The notes: generated by a model not told the origin, from the letters alone. 64,000 bases of DNA from Calamus simplicifolius (GCA_900491605.1 UESW01004078.1:145125-209124); one strand, 5' to 3'; shown: positions 34,573 to 45,620, counted from the first letter of the stretch. Program-made: numbers and translations.

Positions 34573-36265
34573 TGTTGATGCTGGATCATCATATTCCTCT
34601 TTTTTTTTTTTGTTATGAGATCTCTTTCTGAAGGGAGAGAGAGTCCTCCTTCCTAAATCCCTCCTTCTCCCTCTTATCCACTTTCGAGTTTTCTTTTTTT
34701 TCTTTATTTTAGATTAGGAGATCCACGTGTAAGATAAACGTTCGCCCTAGACTAGCACTTGCTATGTGGTCATTCATCGATAATTAATAATAAAGGTATT
34801 AAGAAACTTGCTCATGAAGATAAGGATTTTCATGATGACCTTGGTTATCCCAAGGGAATGTCAGGGTTAGTGGGGATGTCAGAGTCAGAGAAAAGGTATC
34901 TGGCTCTAAAATAAGAGCTCAGTATCTCCTTTTTCTAAATAAGCGGTGGTGTTCCAGTGTTTGTCTTATTCGAATCATTTAAAGTGTCATGATGCTTAAT
35001 GATTCTCGATTTCTGTTCCGAACATGACGCCTAGGACAGGGGCTGCCCAGACTCTGGGGGCCGTCCAGGGCCAGGGGCCGTCCAGATTCTGGGGGGCCGT
35101 CCGGGACTAGGGACCGCCCAGATCCTGGGGGGCCGCCCAGGACTAGGGGCCGCCTAGGATCTGGGGGCTGCCCAGGACAGGGGCCATCCAGGACTAGGGG
35201 CCGCCCAGATCTTGGGGGGCCGCCTAGGACCTGGGGGCCGTCCAGATTCTGGGGGGCTGCCCAGGGACATGGGCCATCCAGATTCTGGGGGGCCGCCTAG
35301 GACCAGGAGGCTGCCTAGGACTGGGGGCCGCCCAGACTCTGGGGGGTCGTCTAGAACCAGGAGGCCGCCTAGGACTGGGGGCCGCCCAGACTCTGGGGGG
35401 CCGTCTAGGACCAGGAGGCCGCCTAGGACTGGGGGCCATCCAGATTCTGGGGGACGCCTAGGACTGGGGGCCGCCCAGACTCTGGGGGGCCGTCTAGAAC
35501 CAGGAGGCCGCCTAGGATTGGGGGCCACCCAGATTCTGGGGGCCGTCCAGTACCAGGGGCCGCCCATACCCTGGGGAGCCGCCTAGGACTGGGGGCCGCC
35601 TAGGACCTGGAGGCCGCCTAGGACTGGGGCCGCCCAGATTCTGGGGCCGTCCAGGACCAGGGGCCGCCCATACCCTGCGGGGCCGCCTAGGACCTGGGGG
35701 CCGTCAGATTCTGGGGGGCCGCCTAGGACCAGGAGGCCGCCTAGGATTGGGGGCTGCCCGAACTCTGGGGGCCGTCCAGGGACAGGGGCCGTCCAAATTC
35801 TGGGGGCCGCCTAGGACCAGGAGGCTGCCTAGGACTGGGGGCCGCCCAGACTCTGGGGGGCCGCCTAGGACCAGGAGGCCGCCTAGGACTGGGGGCCACC
35901 CAGACTCTGGGGGCCGTCTAGGACCAGGAGGCCGCCTAGGACTGGGGGCCGCCCAGATTCTAGGGGCCGTCCAGGACCAGGGGCCGCCCATACCCTGGGG
36001 GGCCGCCTAGGACTGGGGGTCGCCTATGACCTGAAGGCCGCCTAGGACCAGGAGGCTGCCTAGGACTGAGGGCCGCCCAGATTCTGGGGGCCGTCCAGGA
36101 CCAGGGGCCGCCCATACCCTAGGGGGCCGCCTAGGACTGGGGGCCGCCTAGGACCTGGGGGCCGCCTAGGTCAGGGGGTCGCCCAAGAATAGGGGCCGCC
36201 TAGACTAGGGCTTTTTGTTTTTTAACTGTATCATTTACTGACTATTTTATTTATTATCTATATTA
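34573..36265 (-). repeat. Left (3') LTR of Tat-2
   Basis: It is 1693 bp, against 1552 bp for its partner; the length difference is in the minisatellite. The flanking 420-450 bp parts are nearly identical to the right LTR. The inner end reads CTATATTA where the right LTR reads CTATATCA, so the terminal CA has become TA. Polypurine sequence follows (minus-strand GGCGAGGGGGCATA). Confidence 0.95.
35035..36205. repeat. U3 minisatellite of the Tat-2 left LTR
   Basis: Degenerate units of about 18 bp related to GGGGGCCGCCTAGGAC(T/C) are arranged in a higher-order period near 54 bp; CAGACTCTGG recurs at 35333 and 35387 and its variant CAGATTCTGG at 35441. The palindrome CCTAGG recurs through the array. 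Long Gly/Arg- and Pro/Arg-rich frames occur on both strands and are not genes. Confidence 0.95.
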
Positions 36266-36280
36266 TATGCCCCCTCGCCC
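36266..36280 (-). promoter_or_regulatory. Polypurine tract of Tat-2
   Basis: On the minus strand GGGCGAGGGGGCATA immediately precedes the 3' LTR (TAATATAG, mutated from TGATATAG). The core GGCGAGGGGGCAT is shared with Tat-1. It marks the plus-strand DNA primer site and confirms element polarity. Confidence 0.8.
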
Positions 36281-36618
36281 ATGTTCCTTGTATTCAAGTG
36301 TGTCGCGCACGTGCAAGGAAGAAGGGCGAAAAAATTCGAATTTCAAACCTCAGCGCATGATAGGTGTCGTTTCGTGAAAAGGAAGAAAGAGGGGAGGCAT
36401 GTATCCCTAAGAAGATAGTGTCTTTTCGCTTGTCCGGCTTCATTGGGGGACTGCCATGTGTCTTTGCGACGCTCGAGGCATTGCGTCCGATATATAATAA
36501 AAGGGGGGGGGGCCATCCCTTCCGTCCCTTAACCTTTTATTTTGTATATCCTTCCGCGATTTTACCTCTTCAAGCCCAGGTTAGTCGACTTCTTCTTCTC
36601 CCCCTTCTCTTTCTTTTT

Positions 36619-38934
36619 ATGGATCCCTCCCAAGATAAGAAAGGTAAGGGCCCTATGGTTGAGCCCTCCCGCGAGGAGATTCTTTGAGCGCGTCGACAGG
36701 CCCTCGGAGGGGTAGCCATCCGTGGGGACCAACCTGTCGCTCGGCCCGTGCAGCATGTGTTTAGGTTGTTACCCCAATCCCCTAGGGTTTCCTCCTCGTC
36801 TACCAGTCGTGAGGTAGGGCCTCCCGCGATTGCTTCCAAATCGGCCAGGCCGGCAGATGTCACCTCTGTTACATCCTCCCAAGATCTTAGGAACCTTAGG
36901 GCTCAGTTCGGGATCCCTAGTGACATTCGGCTCTCCATTCCCCTCCCCGAGGATAGAGTCATCCTAACGCAACCAGGAAAGGTCGCGTTGTATGAAGAGT
37001 TTTTCAAGGGTGGTCTACGGTTGCCCTTACATCCTTTTTTTGTGAACCTATTGAACAGGTATCATCTTATTCCTGCGCAGCTTACCCCCAATTTCATTCG
37101 TGTCATTTTTTCATTTCTAGTACTTTGTTCCTTTCATGGAGCTTCCGCCCGACTTTCCTTGTTTAGGGCACTATATAGGATTCGAAACCCGGTTAGGGAT
37201 GGTTGGTGGAGCTTCGCATCGAGGCCCAAAAGAGTTCTTAGGCTTAACCTTCCTTCTAAAATTAAAGGGTGGAAGTCTCGATTTTTTTACGCACACTTAG
37301 AGGGGCTGGGTGTAGATTGTGGTATTCCAGATACCAGTTCTAACCAGAACTCAAGTGTTGATGAGAGAGACTGTGAGCTTTTCAACACTCCGATTTCCAC
37401 TATCATTCCTCCTAGTAAGGAATTGCTATCGAAGGATAATCTCCGGGAGATTGCGTTCGTACCGGTGTCGCTGGCTGCAGCGCCCGGTGAGCCCCAAAGA
37501 ATTTTTTCTTTTTCTTATTATTATATTTGCAGCTAATATATTTGGTGTTTTCCTTTTAACTAACCGCATGCTCTCGATATTATAGCAATGAAGTTTTCTC
37601 AAGACTCGCTGATATCGGGCCTCCGAAAGAGAGGAGGAAGCGATCGTGGTGCGGCAGGGAATGAACCAAAAAGGCCCCGTCAGTCAGAATCGGGTCATCG
37701 TGCTCAACCTCCAGCGGTTCTTCCTGAAGCAACCCTGATAGAAGATAGCGAGGGAGAGGCAAGTCCTCCTAAGGGGATCCCGATAGGAGATCCTATTGAG
37801 GAGAGCCTTCCGGCAGTCGCCCCATCTTCTATTAAGGGCGCAGGGGGATCGGTAGGGAGCGTGGAGGCAGTTGAAATCGATCTGCCAGGCCCATCATTGT
37901 CAAAGGAAGCAGGCGCTTTCGCCTCCCCTTCCTCAGATGCTTTGAGAAGTCCATCCCCACCTTCCCAACCGCTCAACCCGGGTGCCGCATATAAAAGTTG
38001 TTTATCGGAGACAGTCCTCAAACTATCAATCCTGCCTAGGTTTCAGATTAAAATGAGGAAGCTATCGCAAGAGGAGTCATTTGATACTATGTTCACAGCC
38101 GCGCTTCAGGTAGAGCTACGATCTTCTCCTTTCTTTTCCTTTTGTGATTATTGAGTTCAGGTATTCACCGAATGTATTTTGCAGATGTCTAATGGCCTTT
38201 TTGTACTGCGCAAAGACCTGAACAAGGCCAAGTCTCGTAGTGAGAGCTTGGACAAAGAATTGGTGGAGACGAAGGCCCGAGAGTCGAAAGCGCTACATGA
38301 CCTTCGGGTCATCCAGGAGGATTATCGAACCTAGCGGGGAAGGGCGGAGAAGGAGCTGCGGAGCTTAGACGCCCAACTATCCGAGGTCCGGGCGAAGTTG
38401 CTGCCAACAGAAGAAAGGTTGAAGGAAACCACTCTCAGGCTAGAACATACTGAAAATCGAGCTGACAACGCGGAAGCCACAGCTCACGATGCTGCAGAAA
38501 AACTGGTTTTAGCCGAGAGAGACGCTAAGGAGGCTTTGGACAGGGTCGCAACAGTGGAGGCGGAGGCCCGGGAGAGGATGATTGCAGCCGAGGCCAAAGC
38601 TCAGGAAAAGGTGGCTGCGGCCGAAGCCAAGGTCCAGGAGGCTGTCAAGGAGTACAAGGACTCTTCGGACTTTGCGTCGGAGCTCCACGAGGCTGCCCTG
38701 GATGCTTTCATCCAGGTTTTCAAAAGGTGTAAACGGAGGTTAGCACGACACTTTAATTTGAAAAATCTTGAACGTTTTCAGCCCACGGATGATGAAGAGA
38801 CCTCTGATATGGAGGTCGAAGACGTGGCGGATGGAGCGGTGACGACCAAAGACTCTGCCGTAGAGACACCCATTATTGAGGAGCCGGCTTCTGATCTAAT
38901 TGCTGAGAAGGAGCATCCCAAAGACCAATAGAGG
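36619..38934 (+). pseudogene. Antisense spliced gene of Tat-2 (PF04195-type domain plus coiled coil)
   Basis: Exon 1 (36619-37486) starts MDPSQDKKGKGPMVEPSREE and has one in-frame TGA at 36685-36687. It then carries the PF04195-type domain (PEDRVILTQPGKVALYEEFF, HPFFVNLLNRY, LVLC, KIKGWKSRFFYAHLEG). Intron 1 runs from GTGAGC at 37487 to TATAG at 37585. Exon 2 (37586-38109) begins with a split Ala codon then MKFSQDSLISGLRKR and is disordered, Ser/Pro-rich. Intron 2 runs from GTAGAG at 38110 to TTGCAG at 38184. Exon 3 (38185 to about 38931) begins MSNGLFVLRKDL, has a TAG at 38332-38334, then a long coiled coil (AEAKAQEKVAAAEAKVQE) and an acidic tail. Apart from two nonsense codons, the frame is intact over about 700 codons, much better than pol. 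It is antisense to pol but sense relative to the HCT-like host gene. The function is unknown. Confidence 0.85.
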
Positions 38935-39250
38935 ATGTCTAGGATTATCTTGATCTTAGTTTGTCTGTTCTTGACTTGGTCCTTTAAAGGACTTCTTTTT
39001 GTAAGTCAATTAATATCAGTTTACAGACAATACCTTATAAAATTTTATAGTGAATTGACTTTGAAGAGGAATGTCTTTAATATCATTTTACAGATGCCAC
39101 TTTTTGCTTACTTGATGTTACTTAATGTTTCGTCTGTTCAATTCCTGATTTCTACCTATGGATTAGGAGATTCGTCTACGAATTGACATTAAGTCCGAAT
39201 TTCGGGGTTGTTTTCTGGTGTGTTATATCAGGATGTAAGTCCTGGAACTC
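38935..39250. other. Downstream region of the Tat-2 antisense gene
   Basis: This short AT-rich stretch follows the stop of the antisense gene. It is the likely 3' untranslated and polyadenylation region on the plus strand, though no single signal is certain. An 83-codon hydrophobic frame (38935-39186) continues out of the coding region and has no recognisable homology. Confidence 0.4.
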
Positions 39251-39299
39251 TGACAGGGTAGTTTAGGGGCCTTTGTGGGGGAGTTTATCCTGGGTTCGA

Positions 39300-40085
39300 G
39301 GAGGCACGAGGTCCTTAGGACTGTGGGGCCATTTGGCCCTTTTGCAGGATCGTATCTCGAGGGCAGTCGGGGTGTCCTTTAGACTGTAGGGCCGCCTAGC
39401 CACTTGCCCGCTGGAGAGCGTGATTTGGGGCCGCTTAAGTCATGGACTTGAACCTCCTCAAGGGTAGGTTATACCAGCCTGGGGGTGTCCTTTAGACTGT
39501 AGGGCCGCCGAGCCGCTTGCCCGCTGGAGAGTGTGATTCGGGGCCGCTTAAGTCATGGACTTGAACCTCCTCAGGGGTAGGTTATATCGACCTAGGGGTG
39601 TCCTTTAGACTGTAGGGCCGCCGAGCCGCTTGCCCGCTGGAGAGCGTGATTCGGGGCCGCTTAAGTCATGGACTTGAACCTCCTCAGGGGTAGGTTATAC
39701 CGACCTGGGGGTGTCCTTTAGACTGTAGAGCCGCCGAGCCGCTTGCCCGCTGGAGAGCGTGATTCGGGGCCGCTTAAGTCATGGACTTGAACCTCCTCAT
39801 GGGTAGGTTATACCGGCCTGGGGGTGTCCTTTAGACTGTAGGGCCGCCGAGCCGCTTACCCGCTGGAGAGCGTGATTCGGGGCCGCTTAAGTCATGGACT
39901 TGAACCTCCTCAGGGGTAGGTTATACCGGCCTGGGGGTGTCCTTTAGACTGTAGGGCCACCGAGCCGCTTGCCCGCTGGGAAGCGTGATTCGGGGCCGCT
40001 TAAGTCATGGACTTAAACCTCCTCAGGGGTAGGTTATACCGACCTGGGGGTGTCCTTTGGACTGTAGGGCCGCCCAGCCGCTTTG
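39300..40085. repeat. 113-bp tandem array between pol and the antisense gene of Tat-2
   Basis: GTGTCCTTTAGACTGTAGGG begins at 39372, 39485, 39598, 39711, 39824 and 39937, and with one change at 40050, an exact 113-bp period over seven copies. Units are nearly identical, differing at a few positions. The phrases CTTAAGTCATGGACTTGAAC and GCTTGCCCGCTGGAGAG are in every full unit. Array ends lie close to both convergent genes, so it would form the 3' region of both transcripts. Confidence 0.97.
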
Positions 40086-40129
40086 AAGAATTGTCTACAA
40101 AAAATATGCGTTCAAATATGCAAGTTTAT

Positions 40130-41689
40130 TTAATATTTGGGTAAATACATTACATTACTGGTGGTATGGCCGGAGATTATCTGCGTTCCACGTTCGGGGA
40201 TTAGTTGCCCATTTAGATCTTCAAGTCGATATGCTCCACGGTGAAGGACTTCTCCTATCCGGTAGGGCCCTTCCCAGTTCGGAGACAATTTGCCCCCTTC
40301 CGTTGGTTTAGACACCGAGGCCTTTCTCAGAACCAAATCTCCTTGACGGAAGCTCTTCGAGCGGACGCGGGTATTATAATACCTCGCCACCCGCTACTGG
40401 TAGGCCGCCATCTTAATTCGAGCTCGATCTCTTGCTTCATCAATGAGGTCAAGATTGGCTCTTAAATTAGGGAGGTTGTCCGCTTCGTCATATGATTATA
40501 CTCGACTACTCGGTAGGCCAATTTCGACGGGAATAACAGCTTCGGAACCGAAAACTAGATTGAACGGTGTTTCTCCTGTTGGTGTCCTGGGAGTTGTGTG
40601 GTATGCCCAGAGTACACTCGGGAGCTCTTCCACCTACCTTCCTTTGGACGTATCCAGTCTGGTCCTCAGTCCCCGCAATATCATACGATTTGTAACCTCG
40701 GCCTCTCCATTAGATTGTGGATGGCCGACGGAGGCGAATTGCTGCATGATGCCGAGATCAGCACAAAAAGTCCGGAAGGTGTTGTTGTCGAACTGTCGAC
40801 CATTATCAGTGACAAGAGTACGTGGTATGCCGTATCGACAAATAATGGCTTTCCAGAAAAAGGTTTTGACCTTGGCTTCAGTGATCTTAGCGAGTGCTTC
40901 GGCTTCGACCCATTTAGTAAAATAATCGACGGCGACTAGTAGGAATTTTCGCTGTCCTGACGCCGGAGGGAAAGGGCCGAGGATGTCCATGCCCCACTGA
41001 GCGAAAGGCCAGGGAGCAGAAAAAGGGTTTAACTGGGAAGATGGTTGCCGCTGAATACAGGCGTACCGTTGGCATTGATCACATCTTTTCACTAGTTCGG
41101 TTGCATCTTCCTGCATGGTGAGCCAATAATATCCTTGTCGGAGGGCCTTGTGTGCTAGAGACCGACCTCCTGAGTGATTCCCACAGATGCCTTCATGAAT
41201 TTCCCTAAGGATATAATCCACATCGACCGAGTTAACACATTTGAGGAGAGGCTGAGAGAAGGATCTCTTGTAGAGTTGACCTTCTAGCAGTACAAATTTA
41301 GAAGCCCTCCGCTTGAGCAGCTTAGCTTCCTCATGATCAACTGGGAGAACGCCGTCCTTCAAATACCGGATATAGGATTCCATCCAGGTTTCCTCTTGGA
41401 TAATGGGCAAAGCTTCTTCCGCAGCTTCGATACTAGGTGTTTCCAGGTACTCGATGTAGGTTTTGCCCATGGCGCTATCCACTGAGGTAGCAAGTCGGGC
41501 TAACATATCAGCCCTAGCATTCTCACCTCTGGGTATATAGCTAATGGTGAAGTGATCTAATAAGGGAATTAATAGTTTGACCTTGTTCAGATATTGGGAC
41601 ATGATAGGGTCCCGAGCTTCATACTCCCCTGCTACCTGGGCAGAAATAAGCTGCGAGTCAGTGAAAGCTCGGAGATGCTTGATTCCCAT
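40130..41689 (-). pseudogene. Ty3/gypsy integrase region of Tat-2 pol
   Basis: Reading leftward, HEGICGNHSGGRSL and KRCDQCQRY form the HHCC zinc-binding domain. The catalytic core follows with MDILGPF (first Asp), TDNGRQFDN (second Asp) and HPQSNGEAEVTNR (Glu). A gypsy C-terminal tail follows after a break near 40,500-40,630 (DLVLRKA, PNWEGPYRIGEVL, GAYRLEDLNG), ending near 40130. No chromodomain is seen. The N-terminal part of the frame holds the end of the second RNase H (AFTDSQLISAQV, ARADMLARLAT). It would integrate cDNA into the host genome. The core frame is open, but breaks on both sides make the polyprotein discontinuous. Confidence 0.93.
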
Positions 41690-41992
41690 CCCATGCTAGT
41701 TTGATTCCGGTCAACAAAGCTTCATATTCAGCTTGATTGTTGGTGGCTTCAAAGAGGAAACGAAGAGCATACTCCAGTACCGCGCCTTCTGGGCTAGCGA
41801 GAATGATACCAGCTCCGCTCTCCTGTGAGTTAGAGGCTCCGTCGACGTGGAGGACCATGCTTTATCATTCTCCTCGTCAGCATCTAAAAGGATCCGGGGG
41901 AATTCTTCTTGATGTTCATCAGACCAAGTGCATTCTACTAGGAAATCAGCCAAGACCTGGGATTTCAGAGCTGCTCTGGGCTGAAATGACAA
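41658..41992 (-). pseudogene. Archaeal-type RNase H of Tat-2 pol
   Basis: LHVDGASNSQESGAGIIL supplies the first catalytic Asp, and NNQAEYEALLTGIKLA the catalytic Glu. The next catalytic Asp (AFTDSQLISAQV) is just downstream in another frame near 41667. This extra domain, after the degenerate retroviral-type RNase H that ends the RT region, is known in the Tat lineage and supports the classification. A frameshift near 41670-41690 separates the halves. Confidence 0.8.
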
Positions 41993-42046
41993 GTCGAATT
42001 CCCCTAGTTTGATGGCCCACTTGGCTAACCGGCCAGAAGTGTCTGG

Positions 42047-43336
42047 TCATGACAAAATGGCTCTGAGAGGTTGATCAGTGAGGACGACTATAGGATGGGC
42101 TTGAAAGTAGGGTCTAAGTCGTCGGGCGGAGACGAATAAAGCAAAAATGACTTTCTCCGTTTTGGAATACCTCTCTTCTGCACCATGAAGTACTTTGCTG
42201 GTATAATATACAGGTCTTTGAATGGCATGGTCGCCGACACGCACCAGAACGGAACTAACGGCTTCTGAGGAAGCCGCAAGATAGAGGAAGAGCTTCTCTC
42301 CTTCTTCTGGTTTAGACAACAGGGGTGGTGTAAACAAGAACTCCTTAAGTTCTTCAAAAGCTTGTTGACAGTCTTTTGTCCACTCAAAGCCATCCGCTTT
42401 ACGCAAGACCTTGAAGAAAGGTAGACACCTCTCGGCTGATCTTGACAAGAATCGGCTTAATGCTGCTATCCTCCCGGTGAGTTGTTGCACCTCTTTCTTA
42501 CACATAGGCCGCCTCATATTGAGAATGGCCTGAATTTTCTCTGGGTTTGCTTCAATCCCCCGCCGGGTAACTAAGAAACCCAAGAATTTCCCTGCAGTAA
42601 CTCCAAATGCACATTTGCGTGGGTTGAGCTTTATTCTATGGAGCCGGAGGTTGTGGAAAGTCTCCTGCAGGTCGGCGACATGGTCGGTGGCACAGGTGCT
42701 TTTTGTCAACATATCATCTACATATACTTCCATGTTGCGGCCGAGCTGGTCTTTAAAAACTTTGTTCATCAGCCTCTGATAGGTAGCTCCTGCATTCTTC
42801 AACCCGAAGGGCATTACTCTATAACAATAAATGCCCTTCTCGGTGATAAAAGAAGTATGCTCTTCATCTGAGGGGTTCAATTTTATCTGATTATACCCTG
42901 AGAAGCATCCATGAAGCTAAGGAGTTCATAACCAGAAGTTGAATCCACTAACTGTCGATCCGTGGCGACGAAAACTGTCCTTGGGACAAGCTTTGTTAAG
43001 ATCGGTGTAATCGATGCATATTCTCCATCCTCCGCTGGCCTTCCAAACCATGACCACATTGGCTAGCCAATCAGGATATTGTGCCTCCCGAATATGACCG
43101 GCCATAAGCAATTTATCTACCTCTTCGTCAATGACCCTCTGCCGCTCAGAGGCGAAACTCCTTTTCTTCTGGCGGATAGGGCGGTAGCTTGGGTTGATAT
43201 TAAGTTGATGAATAATCACCTCCGGAGGAATCCCGACCATGTCCGTCACTTTCCAGGCGAAGACATCTGCATTTGCCGATAAGAAGGCTAGGAGCTGATC
43301 CCAGACTTCAAGGAAGAGGAGCTCACCGATTTGCAC
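42047..43336 (-). pseudogene. Reverse transcriptase and RNase H of Tat-2 pol
   Basis: The segment 43336-42926 has INPSYRPIRQKKRSFA, DEEVDKLLMAG and WRICIDYTDLNKACPKDSF. After a short disrupted stretch, 42880-42047 continues with MNPSDEEHTSFITEKGIYCY, RVMPFGLKNAGATYQRLMN, the catalytic VYVDDML, GFLVTRRGIEANPEKI, LTGRIAALSRFLSRS and RNase H-like LYLAASSEAVSSVL and ERYSKTEKVIFAL. In the last part the usual first RNase H Asp is replaced (LYLAAS), as expected for Tat elements, where this domain is degenerate. The two halves share a frame, but residues between KDSF and NPSDEE are disrupted. Confidence 0.93.
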
Positions 43337-43370
43337 GATCTTAGTGGGATCATCCCCAGGGGGTAAGATA

Positions 43371-43870
43371 TCAGAAGCTCCGCTGGCTCTCCTCTCCGCT
43401 CGACTTCTCTAGGGTCAAACGACTCGGCGACCGGAGGAATTCTAGCCGCCTGGGGACTAGGGCTAAATGATAGCAGGGTCTAACCGAGTCTACCTCTCCA
43501 TGCATCACACCAACTCCTTGGTTGGTAGGGAACTGCACCAATAGGCGCTTGGTAGATATAACTGCATCTAACATATTCAAGCTGGGGCGGCCAAGAATGG
43601 CGTTGTAAGCCAGGGGGACCCGAACTACAGAAAATCCAGCATCACCGTGCTTTGACATGGCGGCGATCCTGCCGTGGCTGGTAAAGTAATCTCGCCTTCC
43701 ACTCGTATAGAGTCTCCAGTGAAACCGACTAGAGGGACGGCTATAGGCCGAAGAGAGTCCAGAGGTAAATTCATCCGAAGAAATGCATCATAAGTAAGCA
43801 CATTAGCGGAGCTCCCACTGTCGATTAAGATCTCTTTACAGGATGCCTAGCGACCGTCATTGAAACAACG
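43371..43870 (-). pseudogene. Protease region of Tat-2 pol
   Basis: Near 43800-43850 the minus strand encodes KEILIDSGSSANVLTYDAF, the aspartic protease active site (DSGSS). LPLDSLRPIAVPLVGFTGDS and VEGEITLP follow. The next frame (43658-43371) has the conserved AYNAILGRPSLNMLDAVIST block that ends the domain. A frame change occurs near 43660-43680. It would cleave the polyprotein. Confidence 0.85.
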
Positions 43871-45476
43871 ACGCTATCATCTTTTACAACATTACCCCCC
43901 GCTATATCTCCCCCAGAAGGGATTACATCATCTAGCTCTTCCCCTCCCCTTGGTCTCTTAGAAGATGAGGCTCTTCCGTGGGAAATCATGCCCACCATCC
44001 GTTCTGTTGGGGTGTTATCAATGTTGGCTTGAGCGGGAGGAGGTCCCATCAAAGCTGGTATAGGAGGAGCTTCTTTCTTCTGGATGTATTGCCCAAGGTA
44101 TCCCCTCTGAATGAGTTCTTCGATGGCTTGCTTCAAGTTCCGACATTCTTCAGTGTCGTGGCCGTAATCCCTATGGAAACGGCAATAACGGCTCCTGTCG
44201 CGGGCGGTGCCCTTCTTCAACGGGGGTGGACGCCGTAAATAAGGCTCGTTTTCAATTTCCATGAGGATGTGAGCCGGGGCGCTAAGAGGGGTGTAAGATG
44301 GTCCTCTCTGGGAGCCTGGCTCTTGCGGCGGTCAATTGGTCGGCGCAAGGGTTCGGACTTCTTGGAAGGAGGCCCGTTCAACTCTGGGCGAGCGGGTCTC
44401 TTGCTAGTCCTCTCCTGTGCACCTCTCCTGGATGAATCAGCTTCGTCGGCGCGGATGTACTTCTGCGCACGGCTTAAGAGATCAGCATAAGAGGAAGGAG
44501 GTCTTTTGTCTAAAGAATAAGTAAAACGGGAGGGACGGAGCCCCCGTTTTAGAGCCAGAGTGGCTACAGCATCCTCAAGATGATAGACTTCTAGGGCCGC
44601 CACCTTGAAACGGGTTATAAAGTCTTTCAAAGATTCTCCTTCTTGCTGCTGCACAGAGAATAAGCTGTCTGCCACTCGAGGAATTTTCGACAAGCGTCGA
44701 AATGAGCCAGGAAAGATCTCTCCAGTTGCCAAAAGAGTCAATACTACGTGAGGGCAGACGAGAATACCAAACACGGGCCGCCTTACGGAGGGTGGCCGGG
44801 AAGGCAATGCACAAGAGGGCATCCGTCGCTCCTTGGACCTGCATAATAGCTTTATAGCTCTCCAGATGATCTAGGGGATCAGTGGTACCGTCATAGGGGT
44901 CCAATTGAGGAAATCGGAATCTCCTTGGAATGGGCTCTTCCATAACCCGCCGAGTAAGAGGGGGGCAGGTGTCGTAATCCGACCCTGGCTGATTGTTGAT
45001 CCTTTGACTAAGTTCTTCTAGCCTGCGATCTTGCTCTTCAAGACGCCTTTCCATTCTATCAGTCATACGTCCTCCGGCTGGTTCAGGGGAACTGGAAGGA
45101 GACTGACGACGCCACCGGCGGTGCTCTACATAAGGTTCCTTCCCCCGTCGTCGCCCGGCAGGTGGGTTACTAGGGGAATGGGTGAGAGAATGTGAACCGT
45201 CTTGGGAGCTTTGAGAGCGCCGCCTTCCCGAAGAATAAGGGCGGAAGGCTTTGTCGGAGGGGATCTCCCTCGAGCTGATTGTCGGCTGACAGGAGTAGCC
45301 AACCTAGGTAACAGAGGTGGCTCGAGCCGTTGCTGGGCTCCTCTAGAGTGCTTCTCTTGCATCTGTTGGACCATCCCAACGAGAGTTTGGACTTGCTGGG
45401 TAAGGATCAGCAGTGGATCTTGGGGAATAGCTGGGGCCGGCAGCGGCGAGGAAGGAACCGGAGGGTTCGATTTCAC
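43825..45476 (-). pseudogene. Gag of Tat-2
   Basis: The N-terminus at 45476 is Pro-rich with ILTQQVQTLVGMVQQMQEK. The segment 45066-44575 starts with a coiled-coil MERRLEEQDRRLEELSQRI and enters the Retrotrans_gag domain (FRFPQLDPYDGTTDPLDHLE, LRKAARVWYSRLP). It changes frame near 44700 to EGESLKDFITRFKVAALEVY. The segment 44262-43825 ends with a zinc-knuckle-like YCRFHRDYGHDTEECRNLK. Three different frames show at least two indels. It would form the particle coat. Confidence 0.9.
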
Positions 45477-45620
45477 TGGCTCAGAAGAGCCAAGAGTTTT
45501 GAGATCATGGTTGGGAGGCGAGAGGTGCCCCCCAGACCAATCAGAGGATCCTCTTCCAGAGATCTAGAGCTCATGCTCGTGGAACCGTAGAATAGGTATT
45601 ACTCACTGCTCCGACGATGT

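Noticed and set aside
35154..36010. Gly/Arg- and Pro/Arg-rich proteins on both strands of the LTR
   Set aside because: Same explanation: LTR minisatellite, with equal openness on both strands and in both LTRs.
39300..40085. CRISPR-like regular array
   Set aside because: The whole 113-bp unit repeats without unique spacers, in a plant retrotransposon; it is a minisatellite.
40443..40939. Plus-strand ORFs opposite Tat-2 integrase
   Set aside because: Shadows of the minus-strand integrase core, which has clear catalytic motifs.
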